DNA from: Desulfococcus multivorans
GTDB taxonomy: Bacteria > Desulfobacterota > Desulfobacteria > Desulfobacterales > Desulfococcaceae
Reading direction: 5' to 3'
NCBI RefSeq assembly: GCF_001854245.1
Contig: NZ_CP015381.1
Coordinates: 2,267,001 to 2,331,000 of the forward strand
Length of the DNA: 64,000 nt
Under the pieces are notes generated by a model. That model was not told the origin of the DNA and did not search any database. It saw only the letters and a list, made by a program, of their open reading frames with translations. This document shows, piece by piece, positions 59,749-64,000 of the stretch; positions within the stretch are counted from its first letter, which is position 1; every line of letters begins with the position of its first letter. Position numbers and translations under genes: made by a program.

Positions 59749-60305
59749 GACACCTCCGGCTGCTCCGCGAGCATTTTCTGGACACCCCTGAAATAGGGAA
59801 GCCACGGCCTCATGTACTTGAAGAGAATCCGGCAGCCGACGTAGATCGGAAAAAAGGAGAACAGGTACCCCACGCTTTCCAGCCCCACAAGGGAAAAGGG
59901 GAAACCAACGGCAAATTCCACACCCCCGAACCGGGTCTGCATCCAACCGAGGGCGAAGGGGATGGGCCAGAGGATCCCGCAGGAATAGGCGGCCATGGTG
60001 AAAAACTGCTTTCCCCATTCGTCGGTGGCTTCCTTGTTGAGGGCCTTGTATCCGGACTGGTTCCCCGCGGCATAAGCCGAGAAGGCCATTTTCTCCTTCC
60101 GGGCAACTTCTTGCTTCATTCCGTCGATATGGGATCGGTTGAACCGAATGGCCAGGGAGACGCAGATCTCGCCGATCACCACCGTCATGAACGCCAGGAC
60201 GAAGGTGCCGATGAAATAATCGACGATGGGAATGCCGGTCCCCCGATAAAAAAAGATCAGGAAAGGGTCCACGATCCGGTAAAAGTCTGTGAAAAAAGAG
60301 GCCAT
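59745..60305 (-). CDS. Three-helix membrane protein of the TauE cluster (unrecognised)
   Basis: The 186-residue protein has three membrane helices: 'VDYFIGTFVLAFMTVVIGEI' near residue 30, a second near 100-125 and 'GYLFSFFPIYVGCRILF' near 150. A charged, helical loop ('RSHIDGMKQEVARKEKMAFS') lies between the first two. The overall layout recalls DUF106/EMC3-like proteins, but I cannot confirm it. GAGGAT precedes the ATG. It follows the TauE-type gene by about 105 bases and overlaps the next gene. Confidence 0.65.
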   Translation of the reverse strand: MASFFTDFYRIVDPFLIFFYRGTGIPIVDYFIGTFVLAFMTVVIGEICVSLAIRFNRSHIDGMKQEVARKEKMAFSAYAAGNQSGYKALNKEATDEWGKQFFTMAAYSCGILWPIPFALGWMQTRFGGVEFAVGFPFSLVGLESVGYLFSFFPIYVGCRILFKYMRPWLPYFRGVQKMLAEQPEVS

Positions 60306-60410
60306 CGTTTCATATCCTCGAAGATCGGCAGGGTTGGCGAACGCACCGTCGATCCGGCTGCCGCACCCAATGGGCGGCGGCCGGACCGGCGGTTTGGAGA
60401 AACACGGAAT

Positions 60411-61556
60411 TTACAGCAGCGAGATGCCGAAAAAGCCTCTCAGGGTGTAGCGCAGCCCGATGTAGAAAGCGAGCACGAGGAAGATCCACTTGAGCACTTT
60501 TTCAGGAATGTACTTGCCGGTTCGGGGGCCGATCATGGAGCCCACGAAGATGCCGATGAGCTCGACGCCGATCATGGGCCAATAGACCGGGATACCCTTC
60601 ATCACCATGAACTGGAAGATGGAGAAAATCATGCCGATGAGAACCGCCAGGGCCGATGTCCCGGCAACCACGAACATGGGGAGGCCCACCACGCTGGTCA
60701 GAAAGGGGACGTAAAGGAAGCCGCCGCCCACGCCGATGAAGGAAGCCAGCGCGGAGATGAGAAAACCACCCACGAAGGCCCAGATGGGGCTGAAGGTGAA
60801 TTTCTGCCCGAAAAAGGAGATTTCGGTTCTGGCAAGGCTCCATTTCAGGGTCTCGACACCCTGCTCACAGATGTCGCCCTTGCACTTGACGGTTTCCTCG
60901 AAGGCCTTGACGGCCTCTTTGGCGGCTTTCTTGTTGGACTGACCCTTGGGGCTCATTTCATAGATCATGAAGGCTGCGATCAAAAACACACAGAGCCCGA
61001 ACCATCCCTGGTACTGGGAGAAACTGACCTTTCCGGCGGTCCCGTAGACGACCATCAGGGTTGCGAACAAGGCGCCGATGCCCAGAAAAAAGCCGAGGGA
61101 GGTCACCAGGCGTTTCTGGCGACCATAATTGACGGTGGAGACCAAGGCCGAAAGCCCCACCAGCCACTGGTTGGAAACCCGGATGGAATCGGTCATCAAC
61201 TTGTTGAGGGGGCTTGCGGTATCCTTGAAGGTCTTGGCATAGGCGCCCAGACCGTAGATGGTGATATGGCCGACGCCGGCCATGACGCCGCCGAAGGCGC
61301 CCACCGTCGAGAAAATCCAGCCCACCCAGATGGCCCACAGGAAACACATGATCATACCGGGATCGGGCGCGCCGGGAATGCCAAGAAATCCCGAAGATTT
61401 GCTGGGATCGATCTGTCCGGCTCCAGTTCCGATCGGGGCTGCGGCGATGGCGTCCGCCAGTTTGTCGGCATGAGCCGCCGTCGCCGTCAAAAGCGGAAGT
61501 CCCACCGTCAGACATATCACGACAATCACCAAAAACGAGGCCAGTTTTTTTTGCAT
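60411..61556 (-). CDS. TauE/SafE family sulfite/sulfonate exporter-like protein
   Basis: The 381-residue protein is a TauE/SafE-type permease with a signal-like N-terminal helix and about eight membrane segments in two related halves. 'LSWIVGSASGFVGVGGG'-type features are seen as 'LISALASFIGVGGGFLYVPF' and 'VGMIFSIFQFMVM'-like 'IGMIFSIFQFMVMKGIPVY'. Family members move sulfite, sulfonates or other organic anions across the inner membrane. The second of two ATGs (61556) is chosen for its five-base spacing from AGGAGG; 61559 is the other. A sigma-54 promoter match lies about 150 bases upstream. Confidence 0.85.
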   Translation of the reverse strand: MQKKLASFLVIVVICLTVGLPLLTATAAHADKLADAIAAAPIGTGAGQIDPSKSSGFLGIPGAPDPGMIMCFLWAIWVGWIFSTVGAFGGVMAGVGHITIYGLGAYAKTFKDTASPLNKLMTDSIRVSNQWLVGLSALVSTVNYGRQKRLVTSLGFFLGIGALFATLMVVYGTAGKVSFSQYQGWFGLCVFLIAAFMIYEMSPKGQSNKKAAKEAVKAFEETVKCKGDICEQGVETLKWSLARTEISFFGQKFTFSPIWAFVGGFLISALASFIGVGGGFLYVPFLTSVVGLPMFVVAGTSALAVLIGMIFSIFQFMVMKGIPVYWPMIGVELIGIFVGSMIGPRTGKYIPEKVLKWIFLVLAFYIGLRYTLRGFFGISLL

Positions 61557-61702
61557 CATTTCCTCCTAATCATAGAGCTTTGAACTTTCATTTCAAAACA
61601 AACAGTCCGCACCTTCAATTTGAAGTTTTCCGCGGGTTTCCGGATTTACATCAACAGCCACACCACCTTTCCGTGCAAAATTTCTCTCAGCGGCAACATG
61701 CA

Positions 61703-61717
61703 GCAAACAACATGCCA
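61703..61717 (-). promoter_or_regulatory. Sigma-54 promoter match for the TauE cluster
   Basis: On the minus strand TGGCATGTTGTTTGC matches the -24/-12 consensus (GG and GC separated by ten bases, with TGGCA and TTGC). Transcription would start near 61691, about 130 bases ahead of the TauE-type gene. Confidence 0.7.
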
Positions 61718-62097
61718 TATTGTCCGGTTCGACTCAAAACCCATGACGTCCACCGCTTCGATGCTTGCCGACAGAAGGCCGCCGAGGGATGGGAACGGGT
61801 CGGACCCCTGCCCGGCGAGGCGGGGTCGGCGTTCAAAACACCGCCGGCAGGAGAGCAGCAGCATTTTTTTTATTGCGTCAAATTTACTGCGTCATGATTT
61901 TTTATATATATTTTGAGAAAGATAAGCCTATCGCATAAAAATATGACAGATGCAATATTTTCTTTGCAACCCCCTTCACCCCATTCCATCCGAGCGCCGT
62001 CTCCCGGGGACGATAAATTTTCTTATCGTATTGATTTTGAAATCTATTGTATGTGATTGGATATTTATTGAGGTCGATATTCATTGAGCGCAAACCT

Positions 62098-62112
62098 GGC
62101 ATCGCTATTGCT
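62098..62112 (+). promoter_or_regulatory. Sigma-54 promoter match for the ferredoxin/flavoprotein operon
   Basis: TGGCATCGCTATTGC has the -24 GG and -12 GC with ten bases between. It is 126 bases ahead of the ferredoxin start, with an expected transcript start near 62124. Confidence 0.7.
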
Positions 62113-62237
62113 TGTGAAAAAGCGTCAAAAATGGTATAGGTATATTAACATATCCATAGGGAACTGCTTTCCCTCCGGACCCGGAAAATCCCGGAAAGAG
62201 AAACCCGGAAGGATGAGCGGAACAAACGGAGACTTAA

Positions 62238-62747
62238 ATGAGCAAATACTATCTGTTTCAAGACACCCACAAATGCATTGGCTGTCATGCCTGCGAAGTG
62301 CAGTGCAAAACCCATAAATCCCTGCCCGTCGGACCGAGGCTGTGCCAGGTGCTGACCGTCGGACCCAAACTTATCGGCGACCTCCCCAAGGCTTCCTATA
62401 TCTTCATGCCCTGTTTCCATTGTGAAAACCCCTGGTGCGTAGCGGCCTGTCCCACCGGCGCCATGCAGAAACGGGAAAAGGACGGCATCGTGTTTGTGGA
62501 CAACAACCTCTGCGTGGGATGCAAAACCTGTATTTCGGCCTGTCCGTGGGGCGCCCCTCAATGGAATCCGGAATTGGGTAAGGTGGTCAAGTGCGACTAC
62601 TGTATGGACCGGATCGATCGCGGTCTCAAACCGGCTTGCGTCACCATCTGCACCACCGGATGCCTCCATTTCGGCAAGGCCGAGGAAACGACGCAGATCC
62701 GTCGGGAGCGACACGCCCGTCATGTGGCCGCTCTGGACCAGGAATAG
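62238..62747 (+). CDS. 4Fe-4S dicluster ferredoxin (electron-transfer subunit)
   Basis: The 169-residue protein carries four CX2CX2CX3C-type clusters as in HybA/DmsB/NrfC-type subunits: 'CIGCHACEVQCKTHKSLPVG', 'CFHCENPWCVAACPTGAM', 'CVGCKTCISACPWG' and 'CDYCMDRIDRGLKPAC'. There is no signal peptide, so it should be cytoplasmic and carry electrons between redox enzymes. Its stop is 13 bases from the next gene, which is a GltD-like flavoprotein, so they likely work together. Confidence 0.88.
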   Translation: MSKYYLFQDTHKCIGCHACEVQCKTHKSLPVGPRLCQVLTVGPKLIGDLPKASYIFMPCFHCENPWCVAACPTGAMQKREKDGIVFVDNNLCVGCKTCISACPWGAPQWNPELGKVVKCDYCMDRIDRGLKPACVTICTTGCLHFGKAEETTQIRRERHARHVAALDQE

Positions 62748-62760
62748 GAGGGGGGACTCA

Positions 62761-64000
62761 ATGGCGAATCAAAGCTGCACCGTGGCGGCCTGTCCGGTAA
62801 ACGACGCCGTCACTCGCCTGAACGAGGCCCTCGGATCGGGCCGGATCGTTCATCCCCGAAGTCGTCGTATCGCGGAGGAGATTCTGGAACTCCTCAACGA
62901 CGTGGCCTGGGGGCGAGCGGGAAAGGACCATATCCCGGCCATTCAGGACCTGGCCGCGGAGCTGGTGGATCTTGATCATTCGCCGGCCTCGGTTGAGGTC
63001 GGCCGTTCGATTCAGGAGGATCTATCGCGACACCGGGAGGTGTTCATCAGCCATGTGGAGACCCACAACTGCGCCACGGGCGCCTGCGTCAAGCTGGCGC
63101 CGGCGCCCTGCCAGATGGCTTGCCCCGCGGGCATCGACGTTCCCACCTATGTGACCCTCATCGGTATGGGAAAAGACGCAGAGGCCATCGAGGTCATCCG
63201 ACGGGACAACCCCTTTCCCTGGGTCTGCGGCCTCATCTGTACCCGCCCCTGCGAATACATGTGCGTCAGGGGGCGAATCGACACCCCGATTTCCATCAAA
63301 TTTCTCAAAGCCTTCGCGGCCGAGCGGGCCATGTCCGACGGCAATTACGTCAACCCGTCGAAGGAACCCGATAAAGGCAAAAAGATCTGCGTCGTCGGCG
63401 CCGGACCGGGCGGCATGAGCTGCGCATACTATCTGGCCCTCAAAGGATACGCGGTCACCGTCATCGAGGCCCTCCCGTCGGCCGGCGGGATGATCTTCGT
63501 CGGCATTCCCCGATACCGTCTTCCCCGGGAGGTCATCGACCGGGAAACGGCCATGCTCGAGGAACTCGGGGTCGAATTCCGGTTCAATACGCGATTGGGG
63601 CGGGACGTCACCTTCCCGGACCTCCGGGAAGAGGGATTCGATGCATTTTTCATCGCCGTCGGCGCGCATGCCGCATACAAGCTCAACATCCCGGGCGAAA
63701 CCGACTATCAGGTGACCGACGCCATCGACCTCCTGCGCCGGGTGGCTCTGGGTGACCGCCGCAAACCCGGCAGACGCGTCGTCGTCATCGGCGGCGGCAA
63801 CGTGGCCATCGATGCGGCCCGGACCTGTCTGCGGCTGGGATGTGAAGAGGTGACTATCGCCTATCGCCGGACCCGGAACGAAATGCCCGCCGACATCGAG
63901 GAGGTGGAGCAGGCCGAGGAAGAGGGGGTCATTTTTTCTTTTCTCACGGTGCCGATCGAGGTGGAGGGCAAAAACGACAAGCCCACCGGGCTTCGGTGCC
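62761..64000 (+). CDS. GltD-like FAD/NAD(P) oxidoreductase with iron-sulfur domain (runs off the window)
   Basis: The visible 413 residues show a GltD/NfnB-like flavoprotein. After an N-terminal segment with 'RLNEALGSGRIVHPRSRRI' (about 20-38; helical, resembling the end of NuoF-type domains), an iron-sulfur domain has 'CQMACPAGIDVPTYV' and 'CGLICTRPCEYMCVRGRIDT'. Then comes FAD-binding 'ICVVGAGPGGMSCAYYL' and, after 'PRYRLPREVIDRE', NAD(P)-binding 'VVVIGGGNVAIDAARTCLRL'. The frame is open at the right edge. Such proteins shuttle electrons between NADPH and ferredoxin partners. The start has a GGAGGGGGG stretch upstream. Confidence 0.88.
   Translation, partial: MANQSCTVAACPVNDAVTRLNEALGSGRIVHPRSRRIAEEILELLNDVAWGRAGKDHIPAIQDLAAELVDLDHSPASVEVGRSIQEDLSRHREVFISHVETHNCATGACVKLAPAPCQMACPAGIDVPTYVTLIGMGKDAEAIEVIRRDNPFPWVCGLICTRPCEYMCVRGRIDTPISIKFLKAFAAERAMSDGNYVNPSKEPDKGKKICVVGAGPGGMSCAYYLALKGYAVTVIEALPSAGGMIFVGIPRYRLPREVIDRETAMLEELGVEFRFNTRLGRDVTFPDLREEGFDAFFIAVGAHAAYKLNIPGETDYQVTDAIDLLRRVALGDRRKPGRRVVVIGGGNVAIDAARTCLRLGCEEVTIAYRRTRNEMPADIEEVEQAEEEGVIFSFLTVPIEVEGKNDKPTGLRC

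Larger units (their letters stand above)
61557..62237. other. Divergent control region between TauE cluster and redox operon
   Basis: About 680 bases carry no gene that I can support. Each end has a sigma-54 promoter match pointing outward. In the middle, TGCGTCA occurs twice in direct repeat with 14-base spacing (61874-61880, 61888-61894), and AT-rich DNA follows from 61861 to 62090. Such a region is where an NtrC-type activator would bind. Confidence 0.5.

Noticed and set aside
59721-61583. 620-codon open frame antisense to the TauE cluster
   Set aside because: Its composition is rich in Asp, Gly, Glu and His, as expected for the reverse complement of membrane-protein genes, and it has no start signal or motif.
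61902-62102. 66-codon minus-strand frame in the divergent control region
   Set aside because: It overlaps the sigma-54 promoter match at its start, has no ribosome site and is AT-rich unlike its neighbours.

Overview
The window is a GC-rich, densely packed stretch of bacterial chromosome with genes on both strands. The gene content points to an anaerobic Gram-negative bacterium of the Desulfobacterota type (sulfate-reducer-like). Pointers are a DUF169 protein, NifX-like and IscU-like small metal-cofactor proteins, a TauE/SafE exporter with an NtrC-type two-component system, an iron-sulfur/flavin electron-transfer operon, and LPS functions (KdsB, PagL-like). This placement is inferred from gene content; there is no rRNA in the window.

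Layout. 1-6.3 kb: the end of a methyltransferase, then a three-gene module (serine hydrolase fold, caspase-like protease, large partner protein), a scar with remnants of iron-sulfur/molybdopterin proteins, a DUF169 gene and tRNA-Leu(UAA). 6.4-24.8 kb: mostly housekeeping genes (SPOR lipoprotein, purB, sbcC, maf, queH, amidohydrolase, gdhA, a PPDK_N/receiver-like fusion, an AIM24 protein, a YajD-type HNH protein, a CBS protein, an orphan outer-membrane efflux lipoprotein, an AlaC-type aminotransferase). 24.9-31.5 kb: a possible 24-residue peptide gene with its own terminator, the operon nifX-like/iscU-like/fmdB-like/saccharopine dehydrogenase-like, a PagL-like lipid A deacylase, two tiny membrane proteins, a thioesterase, a lytic transglycosylase and kdsB. 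31.5-42.2 kb: a coiled-coil protein, guaA, a TrpF-like protein, efp, pyk, holA, lspA and ileS. 42.4-50.8 kb: a Cys-rich FKBP-like protein, a PTS IIA protein, a DUF523/DUF1722 protein, a DUF2867 reductase, a class II photolyase and a UPF0182 membrane protein. 50.9-56.8 kb: a UbiB-like kinase, a 47-residue peptide gene, a class V aminotransferase and phoB-phoR. 56.7-64 kb: an NtrC-type regulator, its kinase, two membrane proteins and a TauE exporter, divergent from a ferredoxin and a GltD-like flavoprotein that runs off the window. Each side of this divergent pair has a good sigma-54 promoter match.

Three observations stand out. First, the caspase-like protease and the protein encoded next to it share a beta-rich motif that recurs in both, which suggests a dedicated protease-partner system. 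Second, about nine copies of an intergenic element are scattered through the window. Each has arms of tandem 7-bp units (RRCTGAA on one side, the reverse complement on the other) around a conserved core; copy number of the heptamer varies, and one copy supplies the stop codon of a gene. Third, the window holds two short uncharacterised peptide genes, an lspA with no standard start codon at its homologous N terminus, and a DUF523 protein that lacks an expected cluster-ligand cysteine.
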